Source: Chrysoperla carnea | Lineage: Eukaryota; Arthropoda; Insecta; Neuroptera; Chrysopidae | Direction: 5' to 3' | DNA: 64,000 nucleotides | Assembly (NCBI RefSeq): GCF_905475395.1 | Contig: NC_058338.1 | Location: 90,691,435 to 90,755,434, forward strand | Part shown: in pieces, positions 21,186-33,800 of the stretch | How the letters are laid out: each line of letters starts with the position of its first letter | Numbering within the stretch: the stretch's first letter is position 1 | Notes under the pieces: model-generated | What the model was told of the DNA's origin: nothing | Seen by the model: only the letters and a program-made list of their open reading frames with translations | Databases searched by the model: none | Position numbers and translations under genes: made by a program

Positions 21186-24100
21186 ATGCACATAGCAATT
21201 ATTGGAGCGGGAGCAGCAGGCTTATCTGCAATTCGCCATACAATTCAAGCGAATTTCGAATGTACAGCTTTCGAACAAACTGGTGAAATTGGTGGAACAT
21301 GGGTGTACAGGGATGAAGTTGGTGTTGATCGATTTGGGATTCCAGTTCACACGAGTATGTATGAAGGATTAAGGTAAATTTATTAATAATACAGTAGAAC
21401 CTCGATAGTTCGAACCTCAAGGGAAATGCGAAAATTTTGACTAATAAGTAGTTTGAGATACAGATGATTTAATTTCTAAAATGTCGACTTAGAAAGGCGC
21501 GATTATATTTTAGTTACTGCGACGTCATTATATTTTACTAACTACGACTTACAGAGTCTGCTTTTTGAAATTCGAGTTATAGAGTAGGTATATATTATCA
21601 ATACCTCGCAGGGAAATAACATTTTGTTCGAGTTAAAAAGTCTAAATAATTAGAGACACCACGTATTTAGGACTTAAGGAGGTTCGATTTATCGAAGTTT
21701 CACTGTATGATAATTGATTAATTATTGATACTAATAATTATTTCACAGGACTAATTTACCAAAAGAAGTTATGGGATTTCCAGATTTTCCAATGAAAGAT
21801 GGTGATATATCGTATTTACCTCAACAAGATGTTTTAAATTTCTTAGAAAATTTTGCACAAACATTCGATCTTTACAAACATATTAAGGTAGATTAACATA
21901 AAGGTACATTCATATTATGACAATTGACATAATGTGAACATACCTTAAGAATTTAGATTATCATATTTTCTGAAATTTATAAAAATAAATGTCAATATAC
22001 CGAGCTAAAGTTACTAATCTTTGGCTGATGTCTAACTTAATTGGATATAATGACAACAAAATGCAAATTTTGATGAGAACTGAAGCCCTGCAGCATTTCA
22101 AAATAATTAATGTTAAAGATGTAACCTCATGATGACACTTGACGCTGGCTTTGAGAATCAAGGTTCTACCTATCTGAAAAAAATAGTATTATGTCCAGCA
22201 TTAATCGTCAGTGTAAATTGTAAAAATGAGCGACAAAAAAGTTTATTAATATCGAAAATCGATATTTCGAGATATTCATACTAAATACAATTCCCTAACC
22301 TAATTTTATTAAAACAGTTTGTAATAATAAATAGTTGAATATAAATTTATTTAGATAAGTACTGTCAAAATCATTTCTGAGAATAAAAAGCTAAACTAGG
22401 TTTAGCTTTTTACGATGTGACGCTGCTAAGTTTTTTTCCAGATGGCAGCAGGGCTTAAACGGACCACATTGACTAATTTGACGCTCAAACTCAGCTTCAA
22501 GCGTCAACATGAAAATACACCTTAACAATTTGAAAAAAATCTTATTTATTTAACAATAGAAAATACAAAAATTGTAAAACATAATTGTTCAAATTTAAAA
22601 TTTCAGTTTTATAATCATGTAAAATCAATAAAACCAATAGAAAATAATCGATGGGAATTAACATCCATAAATCTACAAACAAAAGAAATAACAGTTTACC
22701 AGTTTGATGCAGTTATGGTGTGTAACGGCCATTATCATAAACCTCGTTATGCACAGTTGGATGGAATCGAAAAGTTTAAAGGAATCCAAAAACATAGTCA
22801 TGATTATAGAAAAGCGAAAGAGTTTCAAGATCAACGAGTCGTTATCATTGGTGCTGGACCATCAGGTGTTGATCTTGCTTATCATATTAGCAAAGCAGCT
22901 AAAAAGGTTTGTCCATGAAATGTAATCGCGAGTTAAAAAATTATTCCGCAAAAGTTGTGTTTAAAATAATTGATCTTTAAAAAATATTTCTTTTTTAACC
23001 CCGGAACTAAAAAAAGTGTGTCTATCTGTCTGTCTATCTGTGGCATCATGGCTAAACGGATGAACCGATTTTGATTTGTTTTTTTTTTTGTTTGAAAGGT
23101 AATTTAATGGAGAATGTTCTTAGCTATATTTTAAGTGCGAGTTTAGGGTTCCGTATTAGAAAAAACTAAAAAATAGGCGATGATCTTCAAAATCGGTTCA
23201 GTTTGGAAAACACTTTAAGGAAGAAGGTAATTTTATGGGGAGTGTTCTTAAATATGTTTCAAATGCGATTTTAGGGTTCGGTAAAATTTGTCGGGGTTTT
23301 TTTAAATTTTGTAAATTTCACTTATAGGTAATATTAAGTCATCATTTAAAAGATCCAATTGAAACACAATTTCCAGAACACGTTATACAACTGCCTGATA
23401 TTAAAGAAGTTAAAGAATATAGCGTCATTTTTAAAGATGGAAGCGAAGAAGAAATTGATGTTATATTCTATTGCACGGGTAACTTTTTTATTACATAGTA
23501 AATCGAAAGTAAAATGTTTATTGCTATACGCTTAGACAAACTGACTTTAGAAAATTGAAAATTAATTGTGTATAAAATATCTTTTCTAGGATATGAATAT
23601 AGTTTTCCATTTTTGAGTGAAGAATGTGGAATTATTGTTGATGACAATTATGTACAACCGTTATATAAGCATTTAATTAACATTGAACATCCAACAATGG
23701 CAATCGTTGGTTTGCCTTTTTATGTTTGCGCCTTCATAATGTTTGATTTACAGGTAATTTTTAATAATAAAAATTACAAATTAAGGCAGAGCTACAAGAA
23801 GCAGTATCCTACGGGTAAAAAATTTGTAGAATTAAGTGTTCACATCGGCTATGCAATGAAAAGTACACAAAAAAGGGTTATATAGGCAGATGGTAGACCA
23901 AGAATATATATGTTAAGGACATGAAACTTTCTATGCCGAGCTATAAGCACCCTTGGTTGAATTTAAGGCGCTATCAGGGCGGGATTTAGTCATCGGTTGT
24001 TGCGTACTTTGTGGGCGCATTAGGCTGTCTTAGTGAAATTGAAATTTTTCTATTGATTGAAAACAAAAGACAAGAAATTGAAAAAAAAGACAGCCTGATG

Positions 24101-25987
24101 CGCAGTACACTCGCCAAGATAGCGCCTTTTTTCCTGCTACCCACTCCACGCTAGAATTACGTTCTTAATATATATGTTCTTGTGGTACACTTAATTCTCT
24201 ATAGACTAAAATAGTTCTACGTCATCATATTTGTTTGTCCTTTTCTGTTTCCATATTCCTTATCTCATACATTGTAACACAAACACAAAAATAAATCCTA
24301 TATTACAATGTTTGAGACAAGGAATTTGAGAGCAAAAACAGAAAAGGCTAGGAACTATTTTGATATATTTCTTTCTACTCGTGGGAATTGACTTTGCATG
24401 ATCCATTGTGTTATTTTTATAAAATGTTATCAATACTAATATCATAAATTGTTTTAACGTCATGTCAGCTAGAGGATCTAAAAATTATTAAAAACAAGGT
24501 TTGAGTTTTAGAAGAAGCATAGATTTCGAAACTAAGATTATTGAAACAATAGGTCCATTATTGAAGCCAAATTTAGTACATTAATAATTGTACTGCTTTC
24601 GATAAATGTTATAGATAAAATTGATTGTTTTGCTTTTTATTAGGAAGATCTTTATTTGTGTATGAAATGTTATGTTTATTGGTTGTGTTGTTTTACCTTT
24701 TGTGATAAGCTTGATGAGTTCGTATTTAACATTTTCATTTGCTCATGTTTTCCAACTACATCATTATTATCATTTATTAACTTTTCAATCAAAAAATCAT
24801 ACAGGATAGTGCAGGGCATAAAGGAGCTGCCACTGGCAAAATTAAATCGGCTTTTAAAAGAATACGAATATACAGGATGGATCACTTTAATCTATAATGG
24901 CTAATAGCTCTTTTTGTAGTTAACCAATCAAAAGCTAACTTAAACAAAAGTTCTGACATCAGATTAGACTTAGTTCTTCGGGTTTCATAGCCAATTTAGG
25001 TCTTAAACAGTAAGAGATAGAATAACATTTTAAATTAGAAATTGATCTCCTCATGAAAAATTAACAATTTTTGTTTAAAACATTTTTTCGAAAAACGTTA
25101 GCTTTCGGAGGAAATGCGACTTAAAATATGTCATTATTGCGTTTAATCGAAAGAAAACACGCTAACTACGGAAAAAATGCTTTAACCAAAAGTTGTCAAG
25201 AGCAATTCGCCAGTGTACAGAACTTACAATTATTATCGATAAACTTTAAGCGTATTTTCTTTCGATGAAATGCAATAATGACATATTTTTAAGCCACTTT
25301 TCTTCCAAAAACTAACGTTTATTGAAAAAATGTTTTGAACAAAAATTGTTACTTTTTTAGAAACTAAGTTGCCTATTAAAGCATTCCGAAGAACTAGGTC
25401 CAATCTGATGACAGAATATGATGTCCTCCATCAAACTCTGCAACTTTTGTTTAGTTTTTTTTTGATTGGTTAACTACAAAACGAGATATTTAGATGTATA
25501 AATTAATAGGTCCACCCTGTATGTGCTATTAAGAAAATCGTCTTGTGTTGTCCAAACTAATATTTGAAACTGCTGTGAACCACTAATATTTATTGTGTCC
25601 ATATGGGAAAATAAAACAAAACCTCAGAATAAAAAAAAACTATTAAATTGAAATTTTACTTTGTAGGTACGATTTTTCCTAAAAATATTGTTAGGTAATT
25701 TATCGTTGCCATCTAAAGAAGAAATGAATAAAGATAGGTTAAAAGAAATGCAAAAACGTTGGGATATCGGTTTTACAAAACGTCAAGCTCATATGATGGG
25801 TCCATTACAAAATCAATATTATGATGATTTAACTGAAACAGGTGGCTTTGAGAAAGTTCCAATTGTTTTTACGAATTTACATAATGAAAGTAGTGAACGT
25901 TTTCTTAAGGATTTAATACATTTTCGTGACGATTCATATAAAATTGTTGACGATTCGAATTTTATTCAAACTATGTTTGGTTTTTAA
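21186..25987 (+). CDS. Fmo: Flavin-containing monooxygenase (insect FMO, senecionine N-oxygenase-like)
   Basis: Six exons: 21186-21373, 21749-21887, 22607-22906, 23328-23478, 23590-23753 and 25667-25987, giving 420 codons plus TAA with agreeing phases. The protein opens directly on the FAD Rossmann motif GAGAAG (residues 7-12), without a leader, as in insect FMOs. The FMO signature FxGxxxHxxxY lies at residues 166-176, the NADPH motif GAGPSG at 191-196, and the C-terminal YCTGYEYSFPFL, the ATGY-like motif, spans exons 4-5. It uses NADPH and O2 to oxygenate soft nucleophiles (N or S); relatives in moths and beetles detoxify plant alkaloids (family knowledge, substrate here unknown). Introns hold a Tigger-type MITE, a CAGA repeat and foldbacks. 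An alternative last exon lies at 28157-28486. Confidence 0.95.
21391..21708. mobile_element. pogo/Tigger-type MITE in FMO intron 1
   Basis: Starts CAGTAGAACCTCGATAGTTC and ends 'ggttcgatttatcgaagtttcactg' (complementary TIRs of about 25 bp), flanked by TA on both sides. Internal blocks match 7565-7789. No transposase. Confidence 0.8.
22992..23320 (-). repeat. CAGA-repeat family (inverted copy) abutting FMO exon 4
   Basis: The reverse complement of the family at 1069-1405: 'tctgtctatctgtggcat', 'aaacggatgaaccgatttt', two 'aagtgcgagtttagggttc' phrases. It ends only ~8 bases before the exon at 23328 and supplies part of its 3' splice region. Confidence 0.75.
23925..24145. mobile_element. MITE family with 'ggcgc' foldback (copy 2), FMO intron 5
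   Basis: Shares 'gagctataagc', 'aggctgtctt' and 'gaaaacaaaagacaag' in order with 9480-9765 and the mirrored 'ggcgctatcagggcggg' / 'gccaagatagcgcc' ends. Confidence 0.65.
24205..24360. mobile_element. Small foldback element
   Basis: 'ttctgtttccatattccttat' is mirrored by the complement of 'acaaggaatttgagagc...aaacagaaaag', and 'atacattgtaa' by 'ttacaatgtttgagac'. It is in FMO intron 5. Confidence 0.55.
24880..25530. mobile_element. Long foldback element, FMO intron 5
   Basis: Left-arm blocks 'tttttgtagttaaccaatca', 'aacaatttttgtttaaaaca' and 'aatatgtcattattgcgttt' return as complements in the right half (about 25250-25480). It is a ~650-base imperfect hairpin directly upstream of the first alternative terminal exon. 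Confidence 0.75.
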
Positions 25988-25993
25988 ATTATT

Positions 25994-25999
25994 AATAAA
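25994..25999 (+). terminator. Polyadenylation signal of the proximal FMO terminal exon
   Basis: An AATAAA hexamer lies seven bases after the stop codon of the first terminal exon, so the proximal isoform would have a very short 3' UTR. Confidence 0.55.
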
Positions 26000-26065
26000 T
26001 CACATATTTTCTAGTCATTAATAACAATCTATTTTATTAACTAGCGCCTACTGGAAGCTATAATA

Positions 26066-26801
26066 CAGTGTGTTACATTTAAGATGAAGGCACCCTCATA
26101 TTTTCGTTATTTATAGGAATATCGATTTGAAATTTTGCACATGCATACAGAGTGATAGGTAGGTAACATTTTTTTAAGATATTTAACCGAAATCAGAAAT
26201 AAAAACTCTCAGCCTACTACAAATTGGCAAATAGGGCCGATTCTTAATATTTTGCCTAGAAAATCGAAAAAAACTACTAGAAAAGTTGCTTAGAATATTT
26301 TTTTATATATATTTTCCGATTTTCAGGACAAAATTCACATTTTTAATTTTTTCATTATTTTGGTCTTTACTGAAAATTATTACAAGTTTATTGAAATATT
26401 TGAATACGTATGAGTATATTAAATTATCAATTTATCCAGTTTTTAGATTCTATAGCACACTAGTTATAAAATTTAAAAATGAATTTTATAACTAGTGTTC
26501 TATGGAATGTAAAAACTAGACAAATTGATAATTTAATAGTGTTATGTATTCAAATAATTCAATAAACTTAGTAATAATTTTGAAGTAAAAAACCAAAATA
26601 ATTAAAAATTCGAAATTTATCCTGCAAATCAGTATATGGGTATAAAAAAATATTAATCTAATCAACTTTTTCTAATAGTTTTTTTTTCGGAGTCTAACCA
26701 TCTCTGACCCACCACCCTGTGTGACTGTGCAAAATTTCAAATCGATATTTCTATAAATAACGAAAACATGAGGGTGTCTTCATCTTAAATGCGATACACT
26801 G
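26066..26801. mobile_element. Tc1/mariner-type element without transposase, TA-flanked
   Basis: Ends CAGTG...CACTG with ~70-bp inverted repeats ('aagatgaaggcaccctcata' / complement), the same TIR as 8010-8295. TA duplications lie at 26064-26065 and 26802-26803. The interior is itself palindromic ('cactagttataaaatttaaa' / 'gaattttataactagtg'), so the whole element can fold. Confidence 0.85.
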
Positions 26802-26910
26802 TATATCTTTTACTACAGAATTATTTTAGTAATATTGTTTTTAATATAAACAAAACCAGGAAAACATAATCACTGCCATATTATTTTTTAGCTTATAGCC
26901 CTGGAGTCCG

Positions 26911-27412
26911 TAAAACTACACGGCACTTACACGAATTTCGAAATTTCGCATATGAATCAATAATATTTAACGATAGGTACAATATGGACTAGGTGTGCCA
27001 GGGTTTATCCTGTCAAATATTTTTTGCCAGGATTTTCTTTTTTTTTTTACTGGTGTGGCAGATATTTTGGTCAAGTTTTGAGCTGTCACACCGAGATATT
27101 TCAAAAGTAGAACTCAAAAACAACAAATTACAAAAAAAGTAATTCCGCGATAAGGGTAAAATTTTATTGGCTTTATATACCTATTAAAAATCGGTGTGAC
27201 AAATTTTCGTGAAAATAGATAAAATTTGCAATAAAATGGTCTCTTTCTCTTCTATGAAAGTGCAAAATACTTGTAATTATAAAAAATATAAAAAATATTT
27301 CTGCCAGGATAAACCCTGGCGCACCTAGTCCATATTGTACCTATCGTTAAATAGTATTGATTCATATGCGAAATTTCGAAATCCGTGTAAGTGTAGTTTT
27401 ACTGTCACGGGC
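26911..27412. mobile_element. Foldback MITE with ~100-bp arms
   Basis: The left arm (about 26911-27012), with 'tcgaaatttcgcatatgaat' and 'ccagggtttatcctg', is mirrored at about 27305-27412. The arms match closely, with a few mismatches. It lies between the two FMO terminal exons. Confidence 0.85.
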
Positions 27413-28156
27413 TCCCCGCTTAATTATAACTCATGCTATTATTACCAAATACATTCATACTTTCAGCTTGTTTGATTTTTTATTTAAGTATAATATATTA
27501 TTATTAGCTAAAATTATTCATCCACTAGCCGAATATGGGCATTCAGTTGCGATTTTTATACGTTGGCACTGTAGTCTATAGATACTCCGTAATCGACGTT
27601 ATGTATTACTACAACCCTGGTGAAAAAAATATTTGAAGAAAGAATAATTCTTTGGAAACTCTGAAAAGTCTAAGGAACTCTGAATTTCTCAACGTTTTTG
27701 CGCTGTCTAATTCAGAGTTATCAGGACTTATTCAGTCTAAATTAGAGAGTTTATAAGAACTTTCTTCTGCAAATATTTTTTCCTCCAGGGCAATTGTTTT
27801 AATCGTTAGTCCATGGTTAAGCAACTAGTTTAAAAATTTGCTAAAGAAGGTATTTCATCATTATCAATCCATAAAAACTATGCTTACGTTAGAGTTTAAT
27901 TTATACTATTAGTCCTGCCTCGGTTGGATCTTAAAGCAGCAAAATGAAGACATAATTTGTCAGAAATTCAGAAGATTTATTGTTTGAAAAGTTGTCATTA
28001 AGTCTGTAGTATGGATTAGATTTAAAAGAGGTGAAAAAAGAACTTTAGATTTAAGCTTCAGAGTGTTTGTAATCCAAGTTGAAAAACAATGGATCATTTT
28101 AAGCTCCAATCACCGTAGAAACCTTATTATGATTTCATTACGTACTTTTTTTTAAG

Positions 28157-28486
28157 GTACGATTTTTTCTAAAATATTTAACAAATCCTAAAGATTTTCC
28201 TACAAAACAAGAAATGATGGAAGATACTCAAAAAGATATTGAGCAAAGGCGAGCTCGTGGTTTAACGGCACGATATTATCATTCATTAGGTACTGTACAG
28301 GATAAATATTTTAAAACGTTAACTGATTTGATTGGAATGGAAGAAACACCACCAGTAATATTTAAAATTTACAAAGACCGTGCTCAAAGAAGTAAAACTT
28401 ATTTACAATACTATCGTGGTGATAATTATTGTGTACTCAATAGCGAGAAATTCACTGTAAGTCGAAGTACAACCAAAATATTTTAG
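28157..28486 (+). CDS. Second, diverged FMO terminal exon (alternative exon or duplicate remnant)
   Basis: Preceded by a polypyrimidine tract and AG, this 330-base exon opens in phase 0 with VRFFLK, exactly as the FMO exon at 25667, and encodes 109 residues to a TAG. It can therefore splice from the same donor at 23753. The body is homologous but diverged: FPTKQEM for LPSKEEM, followed by a helix-rich stretch with YFKTLTDLIG, then PVIFKIYKDRAQRS for PIVFTNLHNESSERF. No stop or frameshift interrupts it. A GTAAGT donor-like site occurs near the end (about 28457), so a further exon cannot be excluded. No other FMO exon precedes it within 2.1 kb, so it is either a mutually exclusive last exon or the sole survivor of a duplicated gene. 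Confidence 0.75.
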   Translation, partial: VRFFLKYLTNPKDFPTKQEMMEDTQKDIEQRRARGLTARYYHSLGTVQDKYFKTLTDLIGMEETPPVIFKIYKDRAQRSKTYLQYYRGDNYCVLNSEKFTVSRSTTKIF

Positions 28487-28807
28487 GAAATTATTGTAAA
28501 TATGGCTAAATGTTACCATGGTCTATCAAAAATGAAATTCCATGCAGGTAGTAAAAATATTATTTTATTTTTATTCAGAAAACAAAACAGAGCCGACGTA
28601 AAGCATGGGCTACGTCGACCTCGCGGTCGACGTAGCCCTCGAAAAAATTAAACCTCTATATCCGGGATTCGTTCTTTCGATTTTTTCGTAATAGTTACCT
28701 CTATAACTGACACAGCGAATTAATTTTATGTGCATTAACCTTTGTAACTGAGAACTGAGATAACATTGTTTTGTTTGTTTACTTACTTATTATTATTCTA
28801 CCTGCAA

Positions 28808-29326
28808 ATTCCGCACTTAACTAATTTTGAGCCTCAATGACCTTCAGTTAGTTAGTTTTACTTTCTATCATATGGATGTTAATTTGAAAAATGACGAAAC
28901 GAAGGCTCAAAACGTTATCAGTACGTGAAAAACTTCTGAAAATCTGTTTATGAAAATGGGAAGACACGCGATGAAGTCTGTTTCGAATTTAATGTGCCAA
29001 AATCTACTTTGTGTAGAATAATTCATAATAAAGATAAAATTCAATCACAATGTCCTGAAGGGCAAGCAAAACTAAAACATGTACGTTTATCAGAATATCT
29101 TGAATTGGAACAGTGTTTGCTAACATGGGTCAAACAACTTCGTAAAAAAAACGTTCCGGTAAATGGACCGATGATTTCGCTCGAAGGCTCGGAACCCTTT
29201 GTAAATGAGACAGATATTTATTTATACCTGTATATCTGAGACACTGGGTAAGTGGAATATACAATACCATCTATAAGTGAGTCTTTGTAGGTCCTTTGAT
29301 GTTTCACTTAACCAGGTTGCACTGTA
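28808..29326 (+). mobile_element. pogo/Tigger element reduced to its DNA-binding domain (copy A)
   Basis: An ATG at 28891 starts MTKRRLKTLSVREKL. After a frameshift/stop the frame resumes with TRDEVCFEFNVPKSTLCRI and [19 protein letters not shown], the paired CENP-B/pogo helix-turn-helix domains. The DDE catalytic domain is missing: the text jumps to the 3' end, 'ttgatgtttcacttaacc' and 'actgtaat'. Copies at 33700-34345 and 53745-53985 share the same deletion. Confidence 0.75.
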
Positions 29327-30537
29327 ATTTTAGTAATATCACTTAGAATAGTTCAAATTTTGCATTTATTTTGACTTAGAGTGTACATAAACCCGCGTTA
29401 TCCTTTTGTTTTTGTTTAGTCTAGCAACATTTGCTCACTTGCTGGCATTGCGTTATTATCACGGGAAATACCTGCCTGTAAAAATTGTGTATCATATCAG
29501 GCGAGAAATATAGTGCGTCAAAAGAGGGCTTCGCAAAAAAATATTTTTCCCACGTCAAATTTAGCTCTTGCCCCGCCACTGGAAGAAAAGTATTTTTGAT
29601 GGACCAAGTTTTTAAGTGTACATTTGTATACTTTTCTGTTAAAGTGTTATTTTCGTTAATAAATACGTTTAATAACATTTTATTATGTTTGAAAAAATGT
29701 AAACTGAATAAATTTTAAATAAATAATATTGTTTTTCAAAAAAAAGAACTTTTTATTTTACCTTCACTGTAGAACTGGTGCAATATGACAAAGAATATGA
29801 CTGTTTATTACTTCCATGTCTGCAATATACGTTTTCCGAGCATTTTTTATGTTTCTTATAGTCGATATGTCTTTTTAATTTTCAATGGAGGGTGGGGGGT
29901 AGCAACCATCCTCCTCCCGTGCGCAGAGACTTGAGAGATAAAATTTCTAAAAGAAATTTAATGACAAGGGAATTTAGGAATCGAATGCAAACCGATAAAA
30001 ATAAAAATCAAACTAAAATAAATTATCTGAAAATTAAATATATTTAAAAAAAAAACCATTTTAAAGAAAAATTGCCTTTGATTGATTTATTTTTTTTTTA
30101 TATCTAGCAGTCACACAATAAATTTATAATTTATTGACTTAAAATGTAAATAAAAATTCTTGCATATAATACTTGACTGGAATCAATTTGCAATTTTTCT
30201 ATTTACAATCGTTAATTGAAACAAAACAAACTATCAACTTAAATCTATCACAGGAATTTGACATAGTAAAAAAAGAAAAACAAACAAACAGTTCTCAAAA
30301 TTTACTTATTACAGTTTGGCAAACAAAAAAAAGTCTTTCTAAAATGTTAAAAAGGAATTATCTTAATGAATCAATTTTTTTCCCGAAAATGTTTGTATAA
30401 AATCTTTAAAACACGTAAAAAATTTTTATTATCTCCTCTCTTTTTATTCTTTTATTTTTGAGAGATCAGGAAAAAGATTCATTAATCTCATAAATTGTTT
30501 TCTTCGATCTTTGATCCCATGTTTGCTTCATAAAGCG

Positions 30538-30543
30538 TTTATT
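30538..30543 (-). terminator. Possible polyadenylation signal of SORL1
   Basis: AATAAA on the minus strand about 300 bases after the SORL1 stop codon. Others lie further on, so the choice is uncertain. Confidence 0.35.
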
Positions 30544-30837
30544 AACCCTTCCAAAATTAAAAATTAGGTAAACAAAATTTTTTTTTAATAAGTCAAAGTA
30601 TATTTTTATCTCAAAATGAACATGATCATTTTGGATTTAAAAATAGGGATGGATGGATTTTTTTTTTTTTTTGTTATATTATATATCAAAGAACACACAG
30701 ACACATGTATGTTAAATAAGTTTTTCATTTTTAAAATGGACATATATAATTATGAAGCATTTTTTTTGGTAACTTGTTTTCAAATTTCATTTCATTTAAA
30801 TAAATATTTTTTTATGTATAATTATATTAAATATAAA

Positions 30838-33800
30838 TTACGCTATAACTAATGGTTCATCATCTGAAAATCCTCGAATAACTGGACTTTCATCTTCATC
30901 TGAAACAGAAAAACAATCTTAATTACTATCTTTTTAATTTTTTAGTCGTATTTTCTCCGAAAATATAGACCTATGGGTATTAAAAGCCTGACCCGTGTAC
31001 AAGAATCATCCAAGAGGGTAGGGAGGGGATTTCAAGCTTTTGTTCATCATGTTAGGTCATTAGTCATCAAGTCAATAAAAACAAGAAACTTTTTATTCGA
31101 GTAACATTTTATTATTTCAAAATGTGATATTCAGCCCATATTTTTAGCCGACTGCGTGACGCAAAGTAGTGGTAATGTGTTTATCAATCTATATATGTAT
31201 GTGTGTTCCTATGTGGCACACTAAAATTACGTTTTTCAGTTTTATACATGCTAGAAATAAGGAATTTTTTACAAATCGGCTAGGCTATAAATTAGATTTG
31301 TTTATTGCAAATATCTCGATTTCTATTGCAAATACGTCAAAAGTGATTAGAAATGATTTTATAGAAAATTTTGATATCTACACTCTTTATTTAAAACTTT
31401 TTTCCATATCTTCGTATGTTTTCGATATATTTTCAAAAGAGTGATTTTGGTGGTAGTTTTTAATAATTTTTTACCCCCTAAATAGAATTCAATATTTTTT
31501 AACTATGTGTACTTCAAATTTATGTAAAAACGAATTTATATTTAAAAATTCAGGCTTCCGTTTTAGAATAGTGTGCGATCAGCTAAATTAATGCCAAGGA
31601 AATGATTTTAAGGCTTTGCGCAAAAAATATTTAACTTACCTAATCCTTCACCACCAAATGTCGTCGTTCCTGATCTAGTATCGTAATGACTATTAGCAAA
31701 TCTTACAAAACTCTGTTGAAGTTTACGATGTCTCAAAACGAAAAATCCAAGGGCTATTATTAATGTAATAATAACAATCATCGTTGGAACTAAAATTCCT
31801 ACTAAACTTGATGTTGAAAGCACTGCAGACCATGCATCAGCTACGGAAAAATCAAGATAAATTTTAATTAGATTGTATAATTTCAAACTTGAAACAATAT
31901 TGCTAGAAAATAAAAACATACCTGCAGGTATAACGAAAGTATTAACTTCAGAAAGTATTGAACTATATCCATCTTCTGTTTTTAATCGAACAGCAAATGA
32001 ATATACATTTCCATCTTTGATATTATCGATAATAAATGGCGGTGATGAAACAATATACTTTTTGGCTGTCGTTTCATTTAATGTATTTCCTTCTGATACT
32101 AATACTTCATATTTATAACTAAAAATTGAAAATTTGTTATTAATTTCCGAGGTCAACTATATTACTAGACTCTCGTTTCGTTGAAAAAAAAGAATGATCT
32201 CGAATTTTTGGTAGTTGGTTAGGAACACGGAGTTAGAGTGGCTGTCCTGGGGTGGGACTCACTTAGACCATAGGGTGCCTTGTGATACCGAAAAAGAGTT
32301 GGCCCATCCCCGGCCATTACTCCATGTACCATTTGGAGCTGTTTAAGAACAGCAGGAGTGCTTTGACCTCAACGAATTTCAGGTCGGGGAGGTCGTCAAA
32401 GAAAAGATGGTCAAGTGAGTCCACGTCGTGGCAAGAGCTGAGCAGTGACAGAGAATATGAAACATCTTTTCTTCATCCTCCTCACTGTGACAGCTAATGT
32501 AATAGTCATGACATACTGTCAGGCCCAGGCTTCCAGTGTGCCTGCCGCCTAGCCAGTGTCCTGTAGTAGCAGCAACAATTTTACTAATAGAAGTCTTTGG
32601 AAGTGATATAAGAACTTTAGAATGCCTACGATTGTACTCAGACCATATTTTCCTTGTTAAACCACAAGTACGTTCCTCCATCCATTTAAGAATGGCCATT
32701 TTTAAGATACCCTCTTTGAGAAGCAACTAGCAGTTAACAAATGGAACTCCCGAATGTCTATTGATTGATGCTTGTGCTCGGCAGCATTGTGCCATTTCTA
32801 GTAAACTCGTCGCCTTCACAATTTCCCTGAATGTCTCTGTGCCAGGGACCTATACCAGGTTTACATTGATGTTAGGTAGACTAAGCTAAAGGATTTTAGC
32901 GCTGCTTGGCTTTCGGTGGAGATAGTAATGTCACTCATAAATAGAAATCACACGACACAGTGATTCGGCAGCCGGAATGATAGCCGTAAATCTATATTTT
33001 CAGAGGAAATCCCATAGTCTACCCTCCCCTCCAACTTCATACCGTTGGTATAAAATACCACACCTTTTGGTTTAATCAAGTTCTCATCCTAATCCTGCCT
33101 GCAGGGGATATTCACTGTTCATCAATTAGACATGGTACCCTTTATTTCAATCAGCTTCCTTAAACTTTCTGAGAAAGAGTAAGCAAAAATCGATTTCAAT
33201 TTTTTTTTACAACGAAACGTTGGTGAAAATTTTTAAATACTTACTATGTGGAATTAGTTAATTCAGAATGGAGAATATCTGAAATTTGCCAATAAAGTAT
33301 ATAACTACCATTCTTTTCTGGTATAAGTTGCACCTGATGCGGTGGATACAATGGACGTGCATAGAACACAGCTGGTGCACTAGCTATTGAATTCGACATT
33401 GCTGTTCGTATAGAGACTGCATATCGACCACCTTGATGTACCTTAAATGTATGCGTTAAACGGTCTCCTTTCATTGGTAAAAGTGTGATCGATAAAGTTT
33501 TCTTCAAATTTAATTCCGTTACAGTTATCTACAAAAATATTGTTATTAAGTATTGTAAGATACGGGGGGGGGGGGGGGGGCTTAGTGTGACAATACATGT
33601 GAAAGATTTAAAAAATACTAGTCGATCGTGCGGAATTCTCCAAAATGTCAATTACTTTATCAATTTACTTTTTTTTTAAATTGTGTATAGGCAATTTTAT
33701 TACAGATATGATGTGGAACTCTACCCGCAAATTCCATACTTAACTAATTTTGAGCCTCAAGGACCTTCAGTTTTAATTTTGCTTTACTTTTATGCGGATG

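Larger units (their letters stand above)
28487..30837. other. Convergent intergenic region between FMO and SORL1
   Basis: Holds a truncated Tigger element (28808-29326) and, at about 29345-29720, a slightly GC-richer stretch with short overlapping frames that I do not recognise. The remainder to 30837 is AT-rich and should contain the SORL1 3' UTR. Nothing else is supported. Confidence 0.5.

Noticed and set aside
29421-29718. Overlapping ORFs on both strands
   Set aside because: Neither resembles a known protein, both overlap, and no splice sites or homology support a gene.
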